Source: Podospora pseudocomata
Lineage: Eukaryota > Ascomycota > Sordariomycetes > Sordariales > Podosporaceae
NCBI RefSeq assembly: GCF_035222375.1
Contig: NC_085888.1
Span: 3,596,001 to 3,660,000 of the forward strand
Reading direction: 5' to 3'
Length of the DNA stretch: 64,000 nt
Numbering within the stretch: position 1 is the first letter of the stretch; each line of letters opens with the position of its first letter. The notes under the pieces were generated by a model, which ran no database searches, had not been told where the DNA came from, and saw only the letters and a program-made list of their open reading frames with translations. Of the stretch, positions 13,933 through 26,033 are shown one piece after another. A program made the translations under genes and the position numbers.

Positions 13933-16900
13933 ATGGATCCGCCAGCTTCCTCTCCGGTCTCGGCAGCATGCGCTCATCTTGACAACTCGTTTGGCCCTCA
14001 CGCCGGCGAGTGTCGAGGTGGATTCGACTTCACTCTATTTTTCGAAGAGACGATCCTCACAATCCTGCCCGCGGGACTCATCCTGCTCGTCTCACTTCCG
14101 AGAGTGTGGTTTATGTGGAGGAAAGCCAAGAAACTCACCAGTGGCAGTCACTTGGTAACTGTCAAAGTTGTATGTACTTTTCCCGGCCTGTCTCTCCTGT
14201 TTGTCAACACCAGAGTACCTTTGATTCTAACAAATCATAATCTCACAGTCCACCTGGGTTGCGCTGGCTGTCCTTCAACTTGCAGCGCTGGTCCTCTGGT
14301 CAAGGCTCCCTTCCCCCGTCCGAACCCGGACCACCCTGGCCGCTGCTGCCCTCACCTTTGTTTCCTCTCTTGCCCTCTCGCTGCTGTCCTACGTTGAGCA
14401 CACTCGCAACGTACGACCGTCCTCCATCATCGGTGCCTTTCTCTTTGCTACCCTCTTGTTTGACATTGCACGGGCACGAACCTTGTGGTTACGCGACCCG
14501 TATGTTGTTTCTCTGGACGAAGACGGTGACTCGTTTGACATCAACAAGGAGAATTCCCTGGCTTACCTCGCCGTCACTGCTGTCGTGGTGAAGGGGTTCT
14601 TGCTTGTCATTGAAGCCTTGAGCAAACGAAGGGTGCTACGACCCGAGTTCAGGGGCTACGGCTACGGGCCCGAAGCGACAAGCGGCCTCTACAACCGGTC
14701 CTTTTTCTGGTGGCTCAATCCATTGTTTTGGAAGGGCTTCCAGAAAGGCCGGGTGTTGGATGTCGACAAGCGAGGTGACCTCCCTGAGCTGGACAAGCAT
14801 CTTCAGGCCGGTTACAATTATCGGCGTTTGGGGAATGCATGGGCTGCCACTGTCTCTGGTAAGTCAGTCCTTCGACATGACCTTGCCCACAGCTGCTGAC
14901 AGTGACACACAGGCGGTGCTAAGAAGACCAAGTCACCTTATGCTTTGTTGCTGACAGCATTTGGTGTCCTGAAATGGGTTGTCCTGAGCACAGTTCCTCC
15001 ACGGGCTGCCCTCACAGCCCTCATGTTCTGCCAGCCATTTCTCATCAATCGCACCATCAGACTGTCACAGGAGCCCATCACCGATGAGAGCACTCAGATT
15101 GGCTACGGCCTCATTGGGGCCTACTTCTTCGTCTATGTCGGCATTGCGGTATGTTCCTCTCATCACATCACCCCACATTATGTACCGATGCTAACATCTC
15201 ATCAATGCGTAGGTTACCATGGGACAGTACCAGCACAAAACATACCGTACCATCGCGATGGTTCGTGCAGGTCTCATCTCCATGATATATCACAAGACCA
15301 GCACTCTCAGTCTGAAGGACATTGATCCTGCTGCCTCCATGACGCTTATGAGTGCCGACATGGAGCGGATTGTGCAAGGATGGCAAACGATGCATGAGAT
15401 TTGGTCCAACTCGATTGAAGTGGGCGTTGCCATCTTTCTGTTGGAGCGGCAACTGGGCATTGCATGTGTAGTTCCCGTGGCTTTGTCAATCTGTGAGTCA
15501 ACACGTGAATTTATCATTCGCAACGGTCATGCTGACAGCATATTACAGTGTCATTGCTTGGCTCCATGGTGGCTATGAACTTCATCGTCTCCCGGCAAGC
15601 CATGTGGTTGGAGGCCATTGAACGGCGTATTTCTGCCACATCAGCCATGTTATCATCCATGAAGGGCGTCAAGATGTGTGGTCTCAAGGACACATTGATG
15701 GCCAGCATGCAGAAGCTCCGGGTGGACGAGCTTTGCATCTCCAAGCGGTTCCGTAAACTGATCATCTGGAACATGGTATTTGGTGAGTCAACCCTGCCTT
15801 GAACCTCGCAATGCAACCAGTCGCTAACACATGACAGCCTATGTGACCCAGGTCTTTGCACCCGTTCTGACGTTTGCCATCTTTTCCGTCCGCGCACGGG
15901 ATACTGGTGATAGGACGTTGGACACAGCGCGCGTCTTCACAGCGCTGTCACTGTTTGCCCTGCTCTCGGAGCCTTTGGCATCCCTTGTCATGTCCTTAGC
16001 GACGTTTCTGGGGTCCGTGGGTAGTTTCAGCCGCATTCAAAACTTCCTCCAGTCTGATGAGAGAGAAGATCCCCGAAAACAAGACCCTCACATGGTCTCG
16101 TCTGAGCACTCGCTCGATTTGGCTTTGCCAATCGTGGACATGGAGAAGCCTTCGCCCCATGCCATTGTTATCGAGAAAGGTGACTTTGGTTGGAATGCTG
16201 AAAAGTCTCCTATCCTCAGCGACATTACCTTGACTGTGCCATGGCGCCAGTTGACCATGGTGGTTGGGCCGGTTGGGTGCGGCAAGTCCACTCTGCTCCA
16301 GTCCATCTTGGGCGAGATTCCTTCACTGTCGGGCTCTGTTCACCTTGGCTCGACCTGTGTTGCCTACTGCTCTCAAGACCCTTGGCACATGAATGGCACC
16401 ATTAGAGAAGCCATTCTCGGCACCGCCAAGTATGATCCCAAATGGTATGGAAGAGTTCTCCGCGCCTGTGCTCTTGGTCGTGATCTGAAAGAGCTTCCTC
16501 ACGGTGACTCCTCTCGGATAGGATCCGGTGGAATCGCTCTCTCAGGTGGCCAGAGCCAACGCATCGCCTTGGCAAGAGCGGTCTATGCCCGCCGTGAGAT
16601 TGTCATCTTGGATGATGTCCTCAGTGGTCTCGACACCTCAACCGAGAACCATGTTTTCCACAGTCTATTTGGTGTGAAAGGCATCTTCACAGAGACGAAA
16701 GCTACCGTCCTGCTTGTCTCCTCTTCGGTCAAAAGACTGCCTTACGCTGCGTATGTCGTTTGTCTTGATTCCAGCGGCACGATCAGTGCTCAAGGAACGT
16801 TTGATGAGCTCAACCACGCCGGCACTGGTTACGTGTCTACTTTCTCCCTAGCCTCTAGACCGGACTGGACTTTCAAGCCAGACGACGATCACTTCAGTGA

Positions 16901-18957
16901 TGATGATGATACCACTGATGTTGATCGTCCAAAGGAGCTGCATGAGACCGACTGTGGGACTTCGGTCTCGGGCTCTTCCAGAGAGAGGATTTCCCATTCT
17001 CACAGTCCTGAAAGGGCTGCTTCTTCTTCGTCAGAGATCCAGACAGTGAATGAAGCTGACGCAATCAACACACTGGACTCGGGGAGACAGACTGGTGATG
17101 TGCAGATTTATACTTACTACATCAAGTCTGTGGGGCTGTGGCCGACCTTGATCTTTGTTTTGGGCATTGTTGCGTTTGTTTTTTGTATTTCGTTTCCGAG
17201 TGAGTTCCTACCTTGCCTGATCCTTTCTTGCTTTGAGGCAAATACTAACACTACCATAGCTGTCTGGGTTCAATGGTGGGCTGCAGAAAATGAGATTCGC
17301 CCCAACGATAACCTGGGATATTGGATTGGTCTTTATGCCATGTTTGGTGGTATCGCCATTGTTGGTCTCACCATTGGCTGTTGGTATGTTATCCTTGCTA
17401 TCGTCAAATTTTTCATGTGTACTGACCGGCAACAGGCAAATGATCATCAAGATGGTACCTCTGTCCGGAGAAAAGTTCCACCTGGCGCTCCTGAAGACCG
17501 TTCTGAGTGCACCCATGTCCTTCTTTGTCAAGACAGACACAGGCGTCACCATGAACCGCTTCAGCCAGGACTTGCAACTCATTGACATGGAGCTCCCCAT
17601 CGCTGCCCTCAACACATTCACTACATTGATTCTTTGCATCGCGCAGATGGCGCTCATAGGTGTTGGCTCCATCTATGCGGCCATCTCCTTCCCCATCGTT
17701 CTCATCACACTCTATCTCGTCCAGAAGTTTTACCTTCGCACATCCCGCCAGATCCGATTGATCGATATTGAAACCAAGGCGCCATTGTATTCCTTATTTG
17801 AGGAGTCGCTCCGCGGAATTGCCACCATCCGCGCTTTCGGCTGGCAAGACGCCCTCGAGATGAAGAATCACACCCTCCTCAACCGCTCCATGAAACCGTT
17901 CTACCTCATGTATGCCGTCCAACGCTGGCTTACGCTTGTCCTTGACCTTCTTGTTGCAGCCATCGCTGTTCTTCTCATTATCCTCGTTGTCAATCTCCGC
18001 GGTACTGTTGCCGCAGGTGGTGTTGGGCTCGCACTCCTGAATGTCATCCAGTTCAGCCAGAGCGTCAAACTTCTCGTCACATTTTGGACAACCCTTGAGA
18101 CGCAAATTGGATCGGTAGCTCGCATCAAGAGCTTCACCAGCACCGCTGTCCCATCTGAGGACCTTCCCGGCGAAGATCAAACTCCACCATCAAACTGGCC
18201 TCAGAAGGGTGCCATTGAGATCAAGAATTTCACAGCCGCGTACAACGAGGGTGACTCAGACCCTGTACTCAAGAATATATCTCTTTCTATCGCTGCCGGA
18301 GAAAAGGTTGCTATCTGCGGCCGAACAGGAAGCGGCAAGACCTGTCTTGTGTCTTCGCTCTTCCGCATGACCGCTACTCACGCTGGCTCCATCTGCATTG
18401 ACGGGGTGGACACGTCCACGATTCCCCGTGAGGATGTCCGCCGCCGGTTGGTCGGTGTCCCGCAGCATCCTTTCCTCCTGAAAGGGTCTGTAAGACTCAA
18501 CGCCGACCCTCTTGGTCAAGCCACGGATGTACAAATACAGACTGCACTCCAAGAGGTCAAAGTCTGGGATATTGTCAGCAGATCTGGCGGACTGGATGCC
18601 GACATTGACAGCCTCAATCTTTCGCAGGGGCAGAGGCAACTATTCTGTCTTGCTCGTGCAATAGTGCGGCCGGGGAATATCCTTGTCTTGGACGAGGCCA
18701 CCAGTACCTTGGACGGGAAGACAGAGGAGATGGTTCAAAGGTTGATTAGGAGGAAGTTTTGCGACTACACCATCCTTGCTGTGGCGCACAGGCTGGATAC
18801 CATTATGGATTTTGACAAGGTGGTTGTGCTAGATAAGGGTAAGGTGGTCGAGTTTGATAGTCCTTGGAAACTGGTAGAGGAGGAAGGGGAAGGGGGCATT
18901 TTTAAGAAGCTGTGGTTGAAGAGCGTGGAGGAGGATATTGAGGATGTTCCGGAATGA
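13933..18957 (+). CDS. ABCC-type (MRP-like) ABC transporter
   Basis: This is a full-length ABC exporter, probably in the plasma or vacuolar membrane and moving metabolites or conjugates. Eight exons fit: 13933-14169, 14249-14858, 14913-15148, 15213-15492, 15549-15782, 15838-17199, 17260-17383 and 17436-18957, giving 1,455 residues. An N-terminal hydrophobic TMD0 comes first, then a membrane domain. NBD1 has Walker A GPVGCGKST, signature LSGGQSQRIALARA and Walker B VILDDVLS. An acidic/serine linker and the second membrane domain follow. NBD2 has GRTGSGKT, LSQGQRQLFCLARA and ILVLDEATSTLD. NBD1 has Asp (DD) where NBD2 has the catalytic Glu (DE), so one site is probably degenerate, as is common in ABCC proteins. 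Its position opposite the NRPS suggests export of, or self-protection from, the peptide. Confidence 0.94.
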
Positions 18958-19408
18958 AGGACATCTCGGTGAATTTGGGATGAAAAAGGGATGATTAGTT
19001 GGTGATGTTTTTCATTGGTGCGGATATTGTCTCTAGCTGTAGATACCTCGATTTGCGTTTATGAGTTATGTAACAATGAATTTCAGTCAACATGTCGCTA
19101 GACCGAGACAGCGGATAGAGGTGGGTCGTGTCTTGGGCTTGCCGAGACAATTCGGGAACCTGGAACAGGGGCCGGGGCCGGAGATATGGCAAATTTGGCG
19201 GGGTAATGACGGATTAAAGTGGGGGGCGGGGAGCTGGAGGGGCTACTTATTTCGTGCTCAGCAGTGCTTGTCGAAAATAAATAGAAAGCAAGAGATCGTG
19301 ATCGAGGCCTGTTCAGAAACACTTGAAGCAGACACGCTCAGCCCTCCATCTCTCCTCCTGTTCCTTCGCTGCAGAAGCATCAGCTCAAATCCCCAGAACC
19401 CCTGTGCA
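18958..19408. other. Intergenic, nothing recognised
   Basis: This is the spacer between the ABC transporter stop and the dienelactone hydrolase start. I see no coding signature, only the likely terminator and promoter. Confidence 0.5.
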
Positions 19409-20295
19409 ATGGCGTCCAATCCTCCCGCGAAATGCTGCACCATTGGTGTCAAGCACGAGTAAGCATCAACCCGACACAGCACAGTGCGCCATCGCTGACC
19501 ATGCGCCTATTCTCTTCAAGAGGTGAAACCACAGGCCAATCCATCAAAGTAGCCAACAAGCATGACGCCTACCTCGCGACGCCCACCGCCGACAAGGCCC
19601 ACAAGGGTGCTGGCATCCTCCTTATCCCTGACGTCATCGGTATTTGGAAAAACAGCAAGTTGATCGCCGACCAGTTTGCTGCCAATGGATACTTGACCTT
19701 GTTGATCGACGTGTTCAATGGCGACGCGCTGCCCCTGAACCGCTCAGGGCCCTTCGACTTCAACGCGTGGTTGACCAAGGGCTCTGATGGAAACAATCCT
19801 CACACAAAGGAGGCTGTCGATCCTATTGTTGAAGATGCGATCAAGGCACTCAAGGAAGAATACGGGGTGGAGAAGCTGGGGGCTGTTGGGTATTGCTTCG
19901 GTGCCAAGGTAGACCCGCTCACTTTGTTCGAAATCATGCCAGCTGCGTGCGGAGTGCTAACACGTGGAATGCAGTATGTTGTCAGACATTACAAGGATGG
20001 CATCAAGGTTGGTTATGCTGCCCACCCCTCGTTTGTCGAGGAGGACGAGTTGGCTGCTATTCAGGGCCCTTTCAGCATTGCTGCGGCCGAAACTGATTCC
20101 ATCTTCCCTGCCGAGAAGCGCCACAGGAGCGAGGAGATTCTGCAACAGACCGGTCAACCGTACCAGATCAACCTCTACTCTGGCGTTGAACATGGCTTTG
20201 CTGTCAGAGGGGACCCGAACAAGAAGGCGACGAAGTATGCCAAGGAGCAGGCCTTCTTGCAGGCGGTCACCTGGTTTGACAACTACTTGCTCTAG
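19409..20295 (+). CDS. Dienelactone hydrolase family protein
   Basis: This is an alpha/beta hydrolase of the dienelactone hydrolase family, cytosolic by appearance. Three exons fit: 19409-19458, 19521-19908 and 19975-20295, giving 252 residues, normal for the family. The nucleophile cysteine sits in GYCFG near residue 141. The Asp is in ETDSIFP and the His in GVEHGFAVR, so the Cys-Asp-His triad is complete. The short first exon (MASNPPAKCCTIGVKHE) matches the usual fungal N-terminus and fixes the start. Classical members open dienelactones in catechol breakdown. Fungal paralogs are numerous and often act on unknown esters or lactones. Its place beside the NRPS exporter could mean a cluster role, but linkage is the only evidence. 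Confidence 0.9.
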
Positions 20296-20549
20296 ATGAA
20301 GTCAGATTATGTTATAGCCAAAGCCTGTATGATGACCTGTCACAATACACCTTTAAGGTGTCAGCGTAAACACATCTCACAATTAAACCACAACTTTTGA
20401 TGTATTGATAAAGTGTGATGTGGATATGTTGAAATATGTTCGATTGCTGATTGACTATTGGTTCTTTTCTTTTGCAACAGTATGGGCGGGCTGGCCTGGG
20501 ACCAATTTCGGTCGGAGTATTTACCTTAGGTACCAGGTAATCCAACCCC

Positions 20550-22477
20550 TCAACGTAGTCGACCGCGGGTGTGTCGGGCAAGAATGAGAGCCAACAGAAA
20601 GACGGAATACAGAAACGAAACCCAAGCCGCAGTTATCACAATCGTACCCGCCTTCCCACCATCTTCTCTTCGCAGTCCCACCACCATCAGATTATCTGGA
20701 AGACGCATATTATAGTCTAAAAGTCCCACAGATATTTGTATCATGCTGATAGGAAAGGCCGCGGACACCGAAAAGCATATAACCCAGTATTTATGGCTTC
20801 TAGTCCAGCGCCAGAGTCCCCGCCAAACACCAACACTCCTACACAGGATGACGTCCACAAAAGATATTTGACCACCTTTCAAACCGTTGTTTGTAGCATG
20901 GTTGAGCTGGCCGTTGGCCATTTGTAACGGTGATTCAAACTCCATGATCTGAAGTTCGCGTGTGGTGGACTCAGCAAGAAAAAGGACCGACTTCCACTTC
21001 CTGGGCACCTTTGCCTCTGCGTTGGAAAGCAAGTTCCAGCAGGCAATTAGCCCACAGTAAACAGACACTCAGAGTCCAAATCAGGAGGGTGGCGACTACC
21101 AGGCACAATTGAACGTAGGAGAAGCCCCATCGGTACCGCTATTTGAAATTTCGATCAGCTACATGCTGTGTAAAACGGTAAAGGACAAAGTTGACAGAAT
21201 TTAGCTTCTACGTGTACTCTTCTTTTATGGAAGGTTGACATACCCCTGTAGTTGGTTGACAAGAGCCGTACTGAGCGATATAGTCCAAATTGTATATCCC
21301 CCGGGAGACTGTAAGCTGAACCTTTTGCTTGTCCTTGAAGGAGGTTAAGTTAATGTCGAAACTTCCCGGAAGGAGACACTGATTCCCGAAATAATAGGCC
21401 GAGATATTTAGCGGAGTTCCTTCTAAGACCTTGTCACGCCAAAATGTTGTGGAAGGCGGCGACCGCAGTACGGAATGCCCAAAAAGCGACCCATAGAAGC
21501 CATACCTTCCGACATACTCAGCGGCCGGGTCTCTAACTCTGCCTTCTTCAAAGCCTGCTTCCCCGATCATGGGACAGGCCGTTCTAAGCTGGTAGAACAT
21601 GTGGTCCAACAGGGGATCGCCTTGAAACCATTTCAACCACAATAGGGGAAATAAATAACGGACGTCCGTAAAGGAATCGATGGCTATCTTACCTACCTTT
21701 GCTGGATAACATGGTGAGAGTTCGTTGGTCTCCACTGAACATCAATGGGCACCACAAAATGTTTGGTCCGATTGATCCGCTCGCCGTCATGAGCAACGTA
21801 TGCAATGGGTCGAAATTCGGCAAATCGTATATAATTGCCTGTCTCTTGCTCAACGACGAACGATTCGGTGCTAGCAGCGAAGCCGGTCATGGCGCTGGTA
21901 AGAGTGGGGAATGCCAAAATGAGTGTCAGTGACATGACGATGAAGGCAATAGCCACCCTTGATTGAACTATACGGTAGAAGGTCCTGTTACTGAGAAGAC
22001 GGTAGATTGCGTCAATGGATGACTCCTGGCGTAAGTAAATCATCCAGAATGTGGAATAGGAGACAAATCCTGTTTCAAGTGTTGTTGCTATATAGTCGGA
22101 TAAAACGCGCCATAAGAGGCACGAAATCAAGAGCTGACCTAGACGCCGGACTAACCACACACGCAGTTAGGAGGCATCACATTGCTAAATCAGCCGGTTT
22201 CGGGGGAATATTTACCAGGTCCCATGCAATATCAAGAACTTTGGCCTGAGCGAACGTAAAACTTCCTCCGTATGTGATTTGAAAAAGGCCGGACTGAAAC
22301 CACCAATTGTAACCTGTGCTCACAGGACTGAACGTGTCATCAGGGCGATAAGCAGTCGGGTTGGCAATCCAAGAGGCCCATAACGGAAGACCAATCGTGA
22401 GTGAGACTAACAACGAAAACCAGAGAAGAAACGAAAACCAGAGAAAGAACTAAAACTAGAGAAGGAACGAAGACCAT
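20550..22477 (-). pseudogene. Broken multi-pass membrane protein, unknown family
   Basis: I see a decayed copy of a fungal membrane protein whose relative lies at 45912-47840. Fragments read on the minus strand: a first helix and TFSPVSTGYNWW near 22330, AKVLDIAWDL near 22220, LILAFPTLTSAMTGF near 21900, a long extracellular-looking part at 21208-21735, and C-terminal helices at 20550-21068. The pieces do not join. At the intron near 22210 the only donor (after WDL) and acceptor give the wrong phase. A shift of one base is needed near 21010, between AFQRRGK and VPRKWK. No ATG lies in frame with the first exon. The only nearby ATG (22477) is in another frame and reads a Val/Leu-rich repeat. 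Function is unknown. Confidence 0.72.
22412..22474. repeat. 18-bp minisatellite, about 3.5 units
   Basis: Units start at 22412, 22430, 22448 and 22466 and follow AACGAAAACCAGAGAAGA with a few changes per copy. Eighteen bases are six codons. The array falls on the first membrane helix of the pseudogene and in two frames encodes only hydrophobic residues, so it may have arisen inside coding sequence. Confidence 0.85.
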
Positions 22478-23487
22478 AGTCGAGCCGGGGGCCGGCGTAA
22501 GACTGGCACATGTTGCCTGAGTGCAAGATGTAACATCAATAATTATCTCACCTGAAACATAGCAAGGAAAATTGCTTCTCGCATTGTTGAATCAGCCGTA
22601 ACGGTATGCACAACGTTGGACAGAGGAAAGCCACAAATTGATGCCTGCAATGTTGTTCTAAGATTAAGGCACAGCTGAGAAGAGAAGGCAGTGTTGAAAG
22701 CGTCGATGCGTACCCTATCTACCTACCTTATTTACGTGCGGACAGCACCGATCAGCATACATGTAGGGAAGGCAGCTACGGCAGGCACCGCCACTTTTGA
22801 GATGTCGGTAGATAACACACTACATGTAAGATAGGTAAGCAAGTCACTGACCTTTGTAAGCACCAAATGTAACCTGATAACTAACCTGGAAATTGCCTGC
22901 ATTGTTCGAGGCTTCGAGCCAGAGATTCATGGTGTTGGGGCGGAAGGGACTCGACTATAGCGGCTGCAACAGACCATCGAGAGGACTTTCCCACCTTGGA
23001 TCGGTGTACCATATCGGACCCTGGATCTAGTCATCACCCACAATCATGAGCCACTGGAACTTCACGTGGAACCATTTCGCACTGATTCCTGGGATTGCGA
23101 TCAGTTGGCAAACTACCTAGGGTCTTTGGCATGCAGGTGATGCCAGACCAAATTGGAAACAAAGCAAACACTTCGCACATGAGTAAGTTCAAGAACGATT
23201 GTTGTCTCTATCTCATGATAGGTAAGGTAAGGTAACCATGACTTGATTATTTACATCGCGTCCATTTTATGCATGGAGTAGACACTAACGCGTGCCATAT
23301 GCTAGAACAAAGTATGCGTCAAGTCCCATTCACAAGCTCGGCTATCGCCAAAACCGTTTCCTCTTGTGATACATCATATGTACTAGGTAGGTCCCTTGTT
23401 TTCTGGCCGACCCAAATTTCCCACCTTCACTGTAGCCATCGTTGATTCCTCCGTACATGACCAAAGCATAAAAGAATGTGCATCATT
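22478..23487. other. Intergenic, AT-richer, nothing coding
   Basis: No gene is seen. The stretch contains several copies of a short motif related to AGGTAGGTACCT and AAGGTAAGG, at about 22710-22732, 23217-23236 and 23384-23394. Confidence 0.5.
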
Positions 23488-24985
23488 CTAGGCTTCCGCG
23501 TCGCCAATAGCTTGCTCATCAAGCGGCTTTTGTGTCCATACCGTTGAGCTAAGCCGAGTCAAACATTAGCAAATCTGCAGCCAAAAGTAGAAAGTGGGTT
23601 CAAACTTACCACCCATAATAGGCATGATAGTTGGGGTTGGCCAACGCGCTCCTCATCTTGCTGCACAAAACCTGCACCTCCTCAAACTTCCACCCCAAGA
23701 TCTTCACCGCAAGGTAAAGAACATACCCCTCCAGCCCTTCCAAGCAGCTCTGCTTGTTAAAGGCTCCGACCTCTTTCCACTTCTTGTCCTTTGGCCATGT
23801 CCCCAAGGGCAACTTGTAATGCTCGACGTTGAACGGCCCAGGAAAGCCTGCTTCTTTCATCCACTCGGCATTCTTGCCCTTGTCGGACACCAAAAAGGTG
23901 CGGCCGATTTTCTCACCAGCTTCGGCAAAAATCCTGTTCCAGATGGCGTAAGGGTGTTTTGGATCCTCGATGGGGATGGAGCCGTCGTCGGAGGCGATGC
24001 GGATGGTGAAGTCGGTGTGCTCGAGCCAGCCGCCGGGCTTGAGGCAGCGGTAGGCTTGGCGGTAGAGTTTGGGCCAGTCTTCGATGGAGCCGATGAGGAA
24101 GCGGAGGTGAACGAGGTCAAACTTGTCAGCGGAGAAGGTCCAGTCCAAGGAGGCGTCATCAAGCTCGAAACGGCAGTTGGGGGGCGTCCATGTTGGCTGT
24201 ATATATTTTTTGGTAAATATTTTGGTCATGAAACATGGGATATCGCATAAAGTGGTGGACACACCTGAATGGGAGAAAGATCAGTGCCGATGACTTCGGC
24301 GGCGGGAAATTGGTCCGCGCAGTCCCTTTTCATCATGTCAATATTGTGGTTCCCGAGTAGGAGGTGCAAGATAAACTTACAAGGCCCAAATACCGGTTCC
24401 GGTGCCCACGTCAAGAACAGCATCTGGGTCTTCAACTGGTGACCGGAAAAGCGAGTTGTTGTGGATCAGATACATCATGTGGTGGCTGCATGTGCGTCAG
24501 TAATAAGCCCCATTCCCTAGCGATCAGATCTGATTAATAAGAAAAGCAGGTATAAACATACTGCAAATCCAACCCATCATTTTGCTTGTCATCATTAGGT
24601 GCCCAGTACTCGGCCTCCTTGAAATTCTGATATGTGCGTCCATGAATCTCACGGTACTGCAAGATGGAAGAGCTGAGAGACGCGGTGGAAGATTCGGCAC
24701 TGAAGCAGTAAATTTTAGCAACTGGCGCATATTACCACTCGTCGACAATTGTGGGTGGTCGTTGGACATACTATCCAAGGGCAGAGTCACCATCACCTTG
24801 AACCTCGGTTTCAAACTCGGGATCCTGGACAATTGGTCAGCTTTTAGGGAGCGAGACATTGGTAAACTCGTCACACTCACCACAATGATGGGCGCGGCCT
24901 CCTCTCCGTGCGTGCCCGCTTCGGCGGCTGCCGCCGGTGGGCTCGAAGGAGCAGCGGGCGAAGATGGCGGCTTAGAAGACCCCAT
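23488..24985 (-). CDS. SAM-dependent methyltransferase, UMTA/LaeA-like
   Basis: Class I methyltransferase of the fungal UMTA/LaeA-like group. Seven exons fit: 24985-24881, 24824-24772, 24699-24562, 24485-24381, 24325-24265, 24196-23610 and 23548-23488, giving 369 residues. An Ala/Pro/Ser-rich N-terminus is followed by the usual YREIHGRTYQ...EYWAPNDDKQND lead. The SAM-binding motif I is VLDVGTGTGIWA, then EVIGTDLSPIQ, the family motif FDLVHLRFL, and LKPGGWLEHTD. The last small exon restores the usual ending (HAYYGCSTVWTQKP), so the stop at 23488 is preferred over an in-frame stop just past 23610. LaeA itself controls secondary-metabolite clusters. Most relatives have unknown substrates, and a tailoring role in a neighbouring cluster is equally possible. 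Confidence 0.9.
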
Positions 24986-26033
24986 CTCGGCGGTAATGGC
25001 ACTCCGAATCGGTTGGGAGCACAGAGGCGTATTTGTGTAATGTGAGGTGCCGGTCGGACTTTTTAGACGAGATGCGGCGATGTGGTTGTACGGCGTTGGT
25101 GTGGAGTGGGCCGGGGGACGATCAAGCCTGCGGAAGAGGCGGCGGCGCGGGCGGGAATGGCTCGGAAACACGAACAGGACGACAGGTTGTGTAACGTGAG
25201 AAGTCGACGACGAGATGGATTGAACAGACGGCCTTTTCTCTCGCCAGCAGCGGGGTTTCGGAGCGACAGTGGGTGTGCCACAGCTTCCAGAAGGGAGGAA
25301 TGATCCGTTCCGATTTCCGATAGTGTGGAGACCCCTGCCGTGACCCCCGCTGGAGTTGGTTTGTGATGTGGTGAACAATCCTTGCAGCGAGTCCGACAGG
25401 ATGCGATTTGTCAGGAGGTTTCCCTTGTTCGGGACGCAAGACAAGCAGATGCAGACTACTCATGTATTGCCCAAGTCTTGTCCAATAGGATGCTTTCGCG
25501 GCCTCGACTTGCAGGTGCAGCAAACTGGTATGCGCGCAGGTAGGTATTCCTTTGGTCCACGTGCATAATGCTACCCTGCTCAGCGTGCGAAATATGTCCT
25601 GTTCTGTCGTGTCAAGACACTTGAAGACGGGGCTTAGAACTGGCATTAAGGCTGGCTCTATCAGCAACGTTAGACTTATCATTTTGCCAACACAACTGCC
25701 CTGCACCTTCTTGATGAACCTGGAACTCGAGAGCGAAAGCGGTTCTGTTGATTATCTAGACCCTGATCAATCAGAAGGCAGCGGAACGGTTCAGGGGCTC
25801 AGGGGTGGGCTTCAAGGGGCTCAGGAGCGGTTGGTGTCCCCCCCTGTGCCCATCTCCAAATGCTATTGGCCAAAATCACCAACATGCCTGCTTTTATTTC
25901 CAGCTTTTTGGAATTGTCCACATCAAAATGGAGAATAAAATACATCCTTGTCATCATAAAGAGCTACCGTGCAACTCCCCACGCTCCCACGCCCCTCGAA
26001 CCACTGATCCGCTTCGTCAACTTTCGACTGCCA
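24986..26033. other. Intergenic, no gene supported
   Basis: Promoter side of the methyltransferase and 3' side of the P450. At about 25788-25832 there is a G-rich patch with repeated GGGGCTCAGG units. I find no open frame with a family signature. Confidence 0.5.

Noticed and set aside
20550-22477. Repeat-induced point mutation as the cause of the pseudogene
   Set aside because: The damage is mostly frameshifts, not dense C-to-T changes, and base composition is not strongly AT-shifted.
23594-24250. 218-codon open frame on the plus strand
   Set aside because: Exact shadow of the methyltransferase exon on the other strand.
24524-25444. 306-codon open frame on the minus strand
   Set aside because: It overlaps the methyltransferase exons and promoter in another frame; the exon model with clear SAM motifs explains the sequence better.
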